Assembly: GCA_024689505.1 (NCBI GenBank)
Contig: JAILDJ010000292.1
Span: forward strand, 1 to 33,052
DNA from: Clostridiales bacterium
GTDB lineage: Bacteria > Bacillota > Clostridia > Lachnospirales > Bianqueaceae
Length of the DNA stretch: 33,052 nucleotides
Reading direction: 5' to 3'
Part shown: positions 24,341-30,698 of the stretch, piece after piece
Layout of the letters: each line of letters starts with the position of its first letter
How positions within the stretch are numbered: position 1 is the first letter of the stretch
Notes under the pieces: model-generated
Databases searched by the model: none
What the model was told of the DNA's origin: nothing
What the model saw: the letters and a program-made list of their open reading frames with translations, nothing else
Position numbers and translations under genes: made by a program

Positions 24341-24870
24341 ACAAGAGCAGGAAGATCGCACTATTGGGGCTGTTGCTGGCCATCAACCAGATCTTTATCA
24401 TCTTGGCTGCGGTCCTGGATATCAGCAGTCTCAGTTTCCTTGCTGTGGCCGCACTGGTCATAGGCATCGCGGTGCTGGAAAGCGGCTTGCGCGACGGCGC
24501 CATCTTCTTTGTCGCGTCGTGTCTTTTGGGGCTGGTCCTGTGCCCACAGCCGCTGTACATCGTTTCCTACGCAGGCATGGGCTTGTATGTGCTGTTGAAA
24601 GAATTCCTTGAGAAGAAGTTCAAGGGCCGCTGGTCCCGTTGGCTGCTATGGGCAGTGAAACTTCTCGGGTTCAATCTATATTTTGTGCCGCTGCTGCTTT
24701 TGTTTCCTCAGATCCTTTTGGAAGCTGGCGAAGGCAGGCATCTATTGATCGTGATATGGCTGATGACACAGGCTGCCGTCATCCTGTGCGATATCGTGTA
24801 TGATCGTGTCCTGATCCTGTATCGGGAGCGGATCAGAAAAGGGAAATTTTCAGGAGGTGCACCCCTTTGA
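24331..24870 (+). CDS. Hypothetical integral membrane protein
   Basis: This 179-aa protein has about five to six membrane helices and no recognised family. Basic loops ([20 protein letters not shown]) mark cytosolic sides. GGGAGG lies 12 bases before ATG 24331, and the gene overlaps the J-domain gene by 10 bases and ftsH by 4, so all three are coupled. A shared task with FtsH and the co-chaperone in membrane protein handling is a guess from position. Confidence 0.8.
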   Translation: MLLNKSRKIALLGLLLAINQIFIILAAVLDISSLSFLAVAALVIGIAVLESGLRDGAIFFVASCLLGLVLCPQPLYIVSYAGMGLYVLLKEFLEKKFKGRWSRWLLWAVKLLGFNLYFVPLLLLFPQILLEAGEGRHLLIVIWLMTQAAVILCDIVYDRVLILYRERIRKGKFSGGAPL

Positions 24871-26681
24871 ATGATGACGAATTAAAGAAAAAGAAAATAA
24901 AAGCGGCGATCATTTATGGCGTCGTCGTGATCGTGCTGATGATCCTAATCAATCGATTCATGAATTCCATGCAGACCGAAGAGGTCCTGTACAGTGAATT
25001 CAAGAACATGGTCAGTGACGGTAAAGTCGCCGCGGTCGAGATCGATACCAGCAGTGGAGAGATCAACTTTAAGGTCCAGGGAGATGAATATAAGATCTAC
25101 ATCACGGACCCGACGGAAGATCTGACCACGATCACTGCATATATCGAGAAATACAATGTGCCGGAGTATACCGGTGTCAAGACCGAGACGAATATCTGGC
25201 TGTCCCTGCTGATCCAGTGGGTGCTGCCGCTGTTGATCTTCGCCGTTCTGTGGCGGTTCGTGGCCAAGGGCCTTACCAAAAACATGGGCGATTCCATGTC
25301 CTTTGGTAAGAGCAATGCCAAGATCTATGCTGAGAACGAGACCGGCGTACGTTTTGCTGACGTCGCGGGCGAGGATGAAGCAAAGGAATCCCTGGAAGAG
25401 ATCGTAGATCTGCTGCACAATCCGCAGAAGTACACGGAGATCGGTGCGCGCATGCCGAAAGGCGCGCTTCTGGTCGGTCCTCCGGGTACGGGTAAGACCC
25501 TGCTGGCAAAAGCAGTCGCCGGTGAAGCGGGTGTCCCGTTCTTCTCCATGTCCGGTTCTGAATTCGTGCAGATGTTTGTCGGCATGGGTGCAGCCCGCGT
25601 CCGTGATCTGTTCAAACAGGCGCAGGAGAAGGCACCGTGTATCGTCTTTATCGATGAGATAGATGCGATCGGCCGCAGCCGTGACCAGTCGCTGTCGACC
25701 AATGATGAGCGTGAACAGACACTGAACCAGCTGCTTACAGAGATGGACGGTTTCGATTCTTCGAAGGGTGTCGTGATCCTTGGCGCTACGAACCGCCCCG
25801 AGATCCTGGATCCGGCGCTGCTGCGTCCCGGCCGTTTCGACCGACGCGTCATCGTAGAGATCCCGGATTATCCCGGCCGTCTGGCGATCCTGAAAGTGCA
25901 TGCGAAGAAGATCCGCATGTCCGACAGCGTCAACCTGGATGCAATCGCGAAGACCACACCTGGTGCGTCTGGTGCGGATCTTGCCAATATCATCAACGAA
26001 GCAGCCCTGCTGGCTGTCCGTAAAAACCGCAAGATGGTCGAGCAGTGGGACCTGGAAGAGGCGTTGGAAGTGGTTATCGCCGGTAACGTGAAGAAGGACC
26101 GCGTCCTGTCTCCGAAGGAAAAACGTTCCGTCGCTTATCACGAACTGGGACATGCATTCCTTGCACATATCCTGCCCTGCGCGGACGAAGTGCATAAGAT
26201 CACGATCATCCCCCGTACGAAGGGCGCTTTGGGTTATACCATGCAGCTGCCGGGCGAGGAGAAATACCTTGTCACCCGGGAAGAGATGGAGGATCAGATC
26301 GCGGTATCTCTGGGCGGACGCGCTGCGGAAGAAGTCATGCTGGGCCAGGTCTCGACCGGTGCCGCCAACGACATCGAACAGGCGACTACCACAGCCCGCC
26401 GTATGGTCACGATCTATGGCATGACAGACCGTTTCGACATGGTCGGCCTGGAATCTACGTCCAGCCAATATCTGGATGGACGCCCGGTCTCCAACTGCAG
26501 TGCGGAGACGCAGACCCAGATCGATCAGGAGATCCTTTCGATCGTAAAGAAACAGCATCAACGGGCGATCAGCCTTCTTTTGGAAAACAAGGACAAGATC
26601 CAGGCACTCTCCGAATACCTGTTGGAAAAGGAAACGCTGACAGGCGAAGAATTCCTGCGCATCCTTGCGGAAAATTCATAA
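24867..26681 (+). CDS. ftsH: ATP-dependent membrane zinc protease FtsH
   Basis: FtsH is a hexameric AAA+ protease that extracts and degrades membrane and regulatory proteins. Two membrane spans (about 12-29 and 110-129) flank a small extracytoplasmic domain. Walker A is GPPGTGKT (204-211), Walker B VFIDEID (260-266), and the second region of homology is [20 protein letters not shown]. The zinc motif is H425-E-L-G-H429 with D502 as third ligand; HELGH replaces the more usual HEAGH. At 604 residues it lacks the long acidic tail of some homologues. The start is TTG, overlapping the upstream stop (TTGA), with AGGAGGT 8 bases before it. Confidence 0.97.
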   Translation: MNDDELKKKKIKAAIIYGVVVIVLMILINRFMNSMQTEEVLYSEFKNMVSDGKVAAVEIDTSSGEINFKVQGDEYKIYITDPTEDLTTITAYIEKYNVPEYTGVKTETNIWLSLLIQWVLPLLIFAVLWRFVAKGLTKNMGDSMSFGKSNAKIYAENETGVRFADVAGEDEAKESLEEIVDLLHNPQKYTEIGARMPKGALLVGPPGTGKTLLAKAVAGEAGVPFFSMSGSEFVQMFVGMGAARVRDLFKQAQEKAPCIVFIDEIDAIGRSRDQSLSTNDEREQTLNQLLTEMDGFDSSKGVVILGATNRPEILDPALLRPGRFDRRVIVEIPDYPGRLAILKVHAKKIRMSDSVNLDAIAKTTPGASGADLANIINEAALLAVRKNRKMVEQWDLEEALEVVIAGNVKKDRVLSPKEKRSVAYHELGHAFLAHILPCADEVHKITIIPRTKGALGYTMQLPGEEKYLVTREEMEDQIAVSLGGRAAEEVMLGQVSTGAANDIEQATTTARRMVTIYGMTDRFDMVGLESTSSQYLDGRPVSNCSAETQTQIDQEILSIVKKQHQRAISLLLENKDKIQALSEYLLEKETLTGEEFLRILAENS

Positions 26682-26694
26682 TCAGAGCAATATC

Positions 26695-27465
26695 ATGGCA
26701 AGCAGTACGAAGAAGAAAAAAGTATGGGTCCTCATCATCGCCGCAGTCGTTCTCATCGCTGCGGCGATCGGTGCGTGGCTGTATTTCCATCGTCCTGTAG
26801 AGGAAGAAGATTCTCTGAAGACGGTATCTCTGGAAAATGCTTCAGTTGGCGATATCGTTCTTTTTGGGTCTTATGAACAGGACGATGATATGTCTAACGG
26901 AGAAGAGCAGATCGCCTGGGACGTATGGGCTAAGGAGGACGGTAAGCTTCTTTTGGTCAGCCACTACGGACTGGAAAACAAACAATATAACTACGAACCG
27001 GCGGAACTGACGTGGGAGGAATGCTCCCTTCGTACCTGGCTCAACGAGGACTTTTATCAGGGACACTTTACGGATCAGGAACGTGAAAAGATCGCACTCA
27101 GCCACCTGACGACAGAAGACAATGTCCGATGGGGCACAGATGGCGGCAACGATACCGATGATTACGTATTTCTTCTCTCGACCAGGGAACTCCAACAATA
27201 TACGAACCAACCTCTGGACCAGAAAGACCCTATGCGCGAAACACAGCCGACAGCTTATGCAGTGGCGAACCGCGCCTGGTACAGCGGACTGGAAGGTTAC
27301 GGCAAGAACAGCATCTTCTGGTGGACCCGCTCACCCGGACCCAGGAAAGACTGCGTTGCCTGCGTCATGGGCGACGGCGTAGTTATGGACGGCAACCAAT
27401 CCTGTTACGTCAGCCAGGACCACTTCTCGGTCCGACCCGCCCTCTGGCTGGACCTGACCAAGTAA
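26695..27465 (+). CDS. DUF6273 domain protein, membrane-anchored
   Basis: The 256-aa protein has a basic N-terminus, one membrane span (about 9-28) and an extracellular domain (about 45-256) with DUF6273 hallmarks: SVGDIVLFGSYEQD, WLNEDFYQGHFTDQEREKI, WWTRSPG and a final VRPALWLDL. This fold resembles the lectin/formylglycine-enzyme-like domains found in surface proteins of gut Firmicutes; its ligand is unknown. It starts 13 bases after ftsH with a weak ribosome site (AGAG), so co-transcription is likely. The next hairpin with a U-tract is at 27561-27590. Confidence 0.87.
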   Translation: MASSTKKKKVWVLIIAAVVLIAAAIGAWLYFHRPVEEEDSLKTVSLENASVGDIVLFGSYEQDDDMSNGEEQIAWDVWAKEDGKLLLVSHYGLENKQYNYEPAELTWEECSLRTWLNEDFYQGHFTDQEREKIALSHLTTEDNVRWGTDGGNDTDDYVFLLSTRELQQYTNQPLDQKDPMRETQPTAYAVANRAWYSGLEGYGKNSIFWWTRSPGPRKDCVACVMGDGVVMDGNQSCYVSQDHFSVRPALWLDLTK

Positions 27466-27472
27466 ACAAGAC

Positions 27473-27501
27473 TTGCAAAGTGAAAAACAGTATGCTATAC
27501 T
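27473..27501 (+). promoter_or_regulatory. Sigma-A promoter of a putative small RNA
   Basis: TTGCAA (27473-27478) and TATACT (27496-27501) are exactly 17 bases apart with a TGC extended -10. No coding frame follows. Confidence 0.65.
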
Positions 27502-27505
27502 GACA

Positions 27506-27590
27506 CTGTAATCTCTATAGTGCTTATGCGCAGACATGCTGCGCATACATGGACTACTTTTACGGATCTGAAAAGATCCGTATTTTTTTA
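27506..27590 (+). ncRNA. Putative small RNA of about 85 bases
   Basis: A promoter is followed by a hairpin (TATGCGCA 27525-27532 with TGCGCATA 27540-27547, closed below by TAGT/ACTA) and then by a terminator hairpin with a run of seven or more T. There is no ribosome site or start codon with a useful frame. The unit is also bracketed by a perfect 10-bp inverted repeat, GACACTGTAA (27502-27511) and TTACAGTGTC (27594-27603). I do not recognise it as a known RNA family. Confidence 0.5.
27561..27590 (+). terminator. Terminator of the putative small RNA (and possibly the ftsH operon)
   Basis: TACGGATC (27561-27568) and GATCCGTA (27575-27582) form an 8-bp stem with a TGAAAA loop, followed by a T-run to about 27589. 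Confidence 0.85.
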
Positions 27591-27598
27591 CTCTTACA

Positions 27599-27661
27599 GT
27601 GTCAAAAACTCTCTCCACCGCGTTGTGCTTGCACATAAGCGGTGAAGAGAGTTTGTGACAC
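27599..27661. repeat. Long near-perfect hairpin
   Basis: Successive arms pair in order: GTGTCA with TGACAC, AAACTCTCT with AGAGAGTTT, CACCGC with GCGGTG and TGTGC with GCACA. Together this makes a stem of about 26 bp with only small mismatches. It opens the structured region that continues to about 27861. Confidence 0.7.
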
Positions 27662-27669
27662 GCCCCCAT

Positions 27670-27707
27670 ACGAGGACTGAAGCGACGCAGGAGCGAAAGT
27701 CCGAGTA
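27670..27707 (+). repeat. Structured 38-bp repeat, copy 1
   Basis: The identical 38-base unit begins ACGAGGACTGAAGCGACGCA and ends AAAGTCCGAGTA. Inside, GGACT pairs with AGTCC and CGC with GCG around an AGGA loop; tandem GA mismatches sit below the GGACT stem. This copy is closed by CCCCCATAC (27663-27671) with GTATGGGGG (27705-27713). The flanking stem differs from copy 2, which implies the fold is conserved while the closing arms vary. Confidence 0.75.
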
Positions 27708-27714
27708 TGGGGGA

Positions 27715-27746
27715 GGCATGCAGGAGTGCGAAGCACGAAGCATGCC
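27715..27746. repeat. Hairpin between the two 38-bp repeats
   Basis: GGCATGC (27715-27721) pairs with GCATGCC (27740-27746), and inside it GTGC pairs with GCAC around GAA. The ascending side carries GCAGGAG, also found in both 38-bp repeats. A further hairpin, CACAA-CCC-GAA-GGG-TTGTG, follows at 27764-27784. Confidence 0.6.
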
Positions 27747-27819
27747 GTAAGAAAGATCAGTATCACAAACCCGAAGGGCTTGTGGACAAAGATCAATGAC
27801 CCTTTGGAACCCGCCTCTA

Positions 27820-27857
27820 ACGAGGACTGAAGCGACGCAGGAGCGAAAGTCCGAGTA
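27820..27857 (+). repeat. Structured 38-bp repeat, copy 2
   Basis: It is identical to copy 1 over 38 bases and begins exactly 150 bases after it. The closing stem is different: CCTCTA (27814-27819) with TAGAGG (27856-27861). Confidence 0.75.
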
Positions 27858-27944
27858 GAGGTGAGGTTACGCAAAGGCGTCCACCCTGGAGGCAGACTCT
27901 CTATAAAGATTTCATCAACTAAAACAAATTCCCCAAATTCACTA

Positions 27945-27973
27945 TTGACAAAAATATCAGTCAGCAGTATAAT
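27945..27973 (+). promoter_or_regulatory. Consensus sigma-A promoter of tRNA-Gln
   Basis: TTGACA and TATAAT, both perfect, are exactly 17 bases apart, 43 bases before the tRNA. Confidence 0.9.
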
Positions 27974-28015
27974 ACTTTATGCTGAGTTGATGAACGAAGT
28001 CACTTTCAGCGATAC

Positions 28016-28087
28016 TGGGCAATCGCCAAGCGGTAAGGCACTGGACTCTGACTCCAGCATTCGTAGGTTCGAATCCTTCTTGCCCAG
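28016..28087 (+). tRNA. tRNA-Gln, anticodon CUG
   Basis: The acceptor TGGGCAA (28016-28022) pairs perfectly with TTGCCCA (28080-28086). The D-arm (CGCCAAGCGGTAAGGC) and the T-loop (TTCGAAT) are canonical. The anticodon stem CTGGA/TCCAG holds the loop CTCTGAC with anticodon CTG, reading CAG (Gln). The T-stem is GTAGG/CCTTC, with one T-T mismatch where CCTAC is usual. The discriminator is G and the 3' CCA is not encoded (CGA follows). Confidence 0.95.
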
Positions 28088-28092
28088 CGACT

Positions 28093-28130
28093 AAAGAGTG
28101 AAGGACCAAAAGGTTTTTCACTCTTTATTG
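28093..28130 (+). terminator. Terminator of tRNA-Gln
   Basis: AAAGAGTGAA pairs with TTCACTCTTT, extended inward with GGACC and GGTTT (two G-T pairs) around AAAA. The T-tract after it is short (ATTGTTAT). Confidence 0.75.
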
Positions 28131-28155
28131 TTATATCAGGAAAGGTTTATATCCT

Positions 28156-29424
28156 ATGTTCGACGATCAATACTATTACAAACTCTTGAATGCCCGCGCC
28201 GATGCGCGTTATTACAAAGAACGCGAGCAGCTGGAATGGATCGCCAAAGAAATGAAGATCCACAAAGGGCCCAAAGAAGCCAGGATGCGCTATGCAAGGT
28301 CTGTCGCTCAGTTTCTCTTAAGCTGCATCGACATCGAACAGAAGTGGGGCGAAGAGTATTTCTGTCTGGCATCTGAAGAACAGCTCAAGCACGATCAGGA
28401 ACGTTTGTATACCGAGATCATGCCCGAACGTTATGTGCGTTCCATCTGGAACCCGTCTTTCGCCGCAAAGGTCCTGGGGGCTGACTGCGGCCCCATCCTG
28501 TCCGCCGTCGCGGCTTCCATGTTCGAGAACATCGTCAGTGCATATCGGCACATGCGCTTTGCTATGCACTGGAACCAGGAAATGTTCCTGAACCTGTTCC
28601 AACTGCTGAATCAGGATCGCAAGATATCCGTCGAGGAGATCCGCGAACTCATGAACAGTCAGTATGAGAGATGCGCAAAGGAAAAGATGGCAGTATACTT
28701 GCATATCAAGTATGATTTCCAGAACCGCACCCGCAAGGACATCATCGAGACGTTGGACTGGTCCGATCCTATCAATCTATATACGCTGGGCTGCTATGTG
28801 TCAGAGGACGCACGCCGCCGCAGTGATTACATGAAATCCCTTTCGGATGAGCAGATCCATACGATGGCCGATCAGCTGGTGCAGGATTTCCGCCGCGGTT
28901 TCTTCCAGGGCGGACGGGATATTCTGGCCAAGCGAGTGGTAGGGATCTGCTATCCCCTGGGCATGGAACGACTGGTGCGGGAAGTCATCCAGCTGTTCCG
29001 CTCGGAGATCCATTATATATCCTACATCATGCGTATCGATGCGGATCCGGTCAATCCTCAATATGATGCGGATCACGCAAATGATATGGCCTGTCTGGTC
29101 GATGAACTGTGCTGTAAAGAAGCACTGGACAGCGGCCTGAACGAATTACAGGTAAATGCAGAAATGGTCGATGCAGCCGGAGGCTATGCCGTGATCATCG
29201 ATCCGTTGCAGAAAACGGCAGTCGCTCCAGTGGAACCCTCTTCCGACAGAGTGGTCCCGGACGAGACGCAAAAAGCGATCTATGAAGGTTTCCAAAACGG
29301 TTATGCTTCGTTGATCAACAAGTTTTTCTCCGCTTCAACTATGAGCCACGCGGAATTGGAAGTGCCCGTGCAGCTGTCGGAAGCACGGACTGAAGTACCA
29401 GAAGGAGAGTATGAGAATGTATGA
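28156..29424 (+). CDS. Hypothetical soluble protein, 422 aa
   Basis: I cannot assign this protein with confidence. It is soluble, largely helical and rich in charged residues, without a signal peptide. The segment DADPVNPQYDADHANDM faintly recalls a stretch in clostridial aminopeptidase-like proteins that are much longer; if so, this would be only one domain, without visible metal-binding peptidase motifs. AGGAAAGG lies 10 bases before the ATG. The stop overlaps the flavoprotein gene by 8 bases, so they share a transcript that continues to the YerC-like gene. Confidence 0.75.
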   Translation: MFDDQYYYKLLNARADARYYKEREQLEWIAKEMKIHKGPKEARMRYARSVAQFLLSCIDIEQKWGEEYFCLASEEQLKHDQERLYTEIMPERYVRSIWNPSFAAKVLGADCGPILSAVAASMFENIVSAYRHMRFAMHWNQEMFLNLFQLLNQDRKISVEEIRELMNSQYERCAKEKMAVYLHIKYDFQNRTRKDIIETLDWSDPINLYTLGCYVSEDARRRSDYMKSLSDEQIHTMADQLVQDFRRGFFQGGRDILAKRVVGICYPLGMERLVREVIQLFRSEIHYISYIMRIDADPVNPQYDADHANDMACLVDELCCKEALDSGLNELQVNAEMVDAAGGYAVIIDPLQKTAVAPVEPSSDRVVPDETQKAIYEGFQNGYASLINKFFSASTMSHAELEVPVQLSEARTEVPEGEYENV

Positions 29425-30319
29425 TCTGATCATTATCGGCGGCGGCCCAGCCGGTATGACCGCTGCCCTGTATGCATCCCGCGCGGATCTGGACGTTCTG
29501 TTACTGGAACGCGGTGTCGTCGGCGGTCAGGTGATCAATACCTACGAAGTAGATAATTATCCTGGGTTCCCCAAGATCAACGGAGCGGAACTGATGATGC
29601 ATTTCTCCGAGCATGTGGAGCAGCATCAGGTCGACATCCGTTACGAAGAAGTCACAGATCTGGAACTTGGCGATACGGTCAAGCGTGTCCGGACCTATAA
29701 TGGAGAATATGAGGCCAAGGCTGTCCTGTACTGTGCAGGAGCATCTCCCAAGCCACTGGGTGTGCCTGGAGAGGATACATACCGTGGACGCGGTGTTTCC
29801 TATTGCGCCACTTGTGATGGCGCTTTCTTCCGCGGCCGTACCGTTGCTGTCGTTGGCGGTGGCGATACCGCTGCTGAAGATGCGGCTTACCTGGCCCGGG
29901 CATGTAAGCAGGTCTACGTGATCGTTCGGAAACCTTACATGCGGGCGGCAGCTTCCCTGCAGCGCAAGCTGAAAGAACTGGATAACGTCAGCATTCTGTT
30001 TGAAAGCGTCGTGCGTGAGATCAAGGGTGACGGCATGTTCGTTACCGAGTTGGATCTGATCCGGGCTGGCAAAGAAGAGACTTTGGCTGTCGATGGCGTT
30101 TTCGCGGCCATCGGTGTCGTTCCGGAAACGGGCCTGCTGAAGGGTAAAGTCGATACTTGCAATCAAGGTTTCATCGCCACAGATGAATATATGATGACGT
30201 CCATCCCAGGCGTCTTCGCGGCCGGTGACGTCATTCAGAAAGTACTGCGCCAGATCATTACCGCTGCCGCGGATGGAGCGGTAGCAGTAGCAGGGGTCCT
30301 GCATTATTTCGACCGTTAA
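29417..30319 (+). CDS. Thioredoxin reductase-like flavoprotein
   Basis: This 300-aa FAD/NAD(P)H disulfide reductase transfers electrons from NADPH to thioredoxin or a related partner. The FAD motif is IIGGGPAGMTAALYA (N-terminal), the redox centre is CATCDG, the nucleotide motif is VVGGGDTAAEDAAYL, and the C-terminal FAD motif is FAAGDVIQKVLRQIITAAADGA. The usual HRRDxFRA NADPH-phosphate motif is altered to VRKPYMRA; one Arg and the final Arg remain and the second is Lys, so cofactor choice could differ. I prefer ATG 29417 because AGGAG is 9 bases upstream; ATG 29411 would be only 3 bases from it. It may be trxB, but a paralogue with another partner is possible. Confidence 0.92.
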   Translation: MYDLIIIGGGPAGMTAALYASRADLDVLLLERGVVGGQVINTYEVDNYPGFPKINGAELMMHFSEHVEQHQVDIRYEEVTDLELGDTVKRVRTYNGEYEAKAVLYCAGASPKPLGVPGEDTYRGRGVSYCATCDGAFFRGRTVAVVGGGDTAAEDAAYLARACKQVYVIVRKPYMRAAASLQRKLKELDNVSILFESVVREIKGDGMFVTELDLIRAGKEETLAVDGVFAAIGVVPETGLLKGKVDTCNQGFIATDEYMMTSIPGVFAAGDVIQKVLRQIITAAADGAVAVAGVLHYFDR

Positions 30320-30334
30320 CAAAAGGAGAGCCAC

Positions 30335-30631
30335 ATGAACCGCAGATTGAATACGGAGAATATGAAACGCTTGTTTCAGGCTGTCGTATCATTACAGAAT
30401 GAAGAAGAATGTGCCCGCTTTTTCGAAGATATCTGCACGATCCACGAACTGGAATCGATGGCGCAGCGTCTTGAGGTCGCCGTTCTGCTGAAAGAAGGTA
30501 TCACCTATCAGGAGATCAGCGACCGTACCGGCGCGTCCACTGCCACGATCAGTCGGGTCGGCCGTGCGCTCAACTATGGGGAAGAAGGGTACGATATCGT
30601 GCTGGAGCGCCTGCAGTCGCAGGAGCAATAG
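30335..30631 (+). CDS. YerC/YecD-type TrpR-like DNA-binding protein
   Basis: The 98-aa all-helical protein belongs to the TrpR-related YerC/YecD family. A helix-turn-helix is clear in ITYQEISDRTGASTATISRVGRAL (about residues 56-79). In Bacillus yerC lies directly upstream of the pcrB-pcrA-ligA genes, and this window keeps that order without pcrB; this is established synteny rather than a known regulatory link. An AAAGGAG site precedes the ATG. A terminator hairpin separates it from pcrA. Confidence 0.9.
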   Translation: MNRRLNTENMKRLFQAVVSLQNEEECARFFEDICTIHELESMAQRLEVAVLLKEGITYQEISDRTGASTATISRVGRALNYGEEGYDIVLERLQSQEQ

Positions 30632-30650
30632 GGCGTATTATAAAAGAATA

Positions 30651-30684
30651 AACGGACCATGACCGTATCATGGCCGTTTTTTTA
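30651..30684 (+). terminator. Terminator between the YerC-like gene and pcrA
   Basis: AACGG-CCATGA pairs with TCATGG-CCGTT with a single A bulge and a CCGTA loop, followed by a run of seven T. It ends 15 bases before the pcrA ATG, close to the pcrA ribosome site. Confidence 0.85.
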
Positions 30685-30698
30685 GTAAAGGAAATGAC

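Noticed and set aside
24945-26561. 538-codon minus-strand open frame
   Set aside because: It is the shadow of ftsH, whose motifs are complete on the plus strand.
27670-27857. CRISPR array
   Set aside because: There are only two repeat copies, separated by 112 bases filled with hairpins, with no further units and no cas genes.
27602-27874. 90-codon minus-strand frame containing TRTFAPASLQSS twice
   Set aside because: The repeat in the peptide simply reflects the two 38-bp structured units, and there is no supported ribosome site or family. I treat the region as non-coding.
27861-28094. 77-codon plus-strand frame
   Set aside because: It spans the tRNA-Gln promoter and the tRNA itself.
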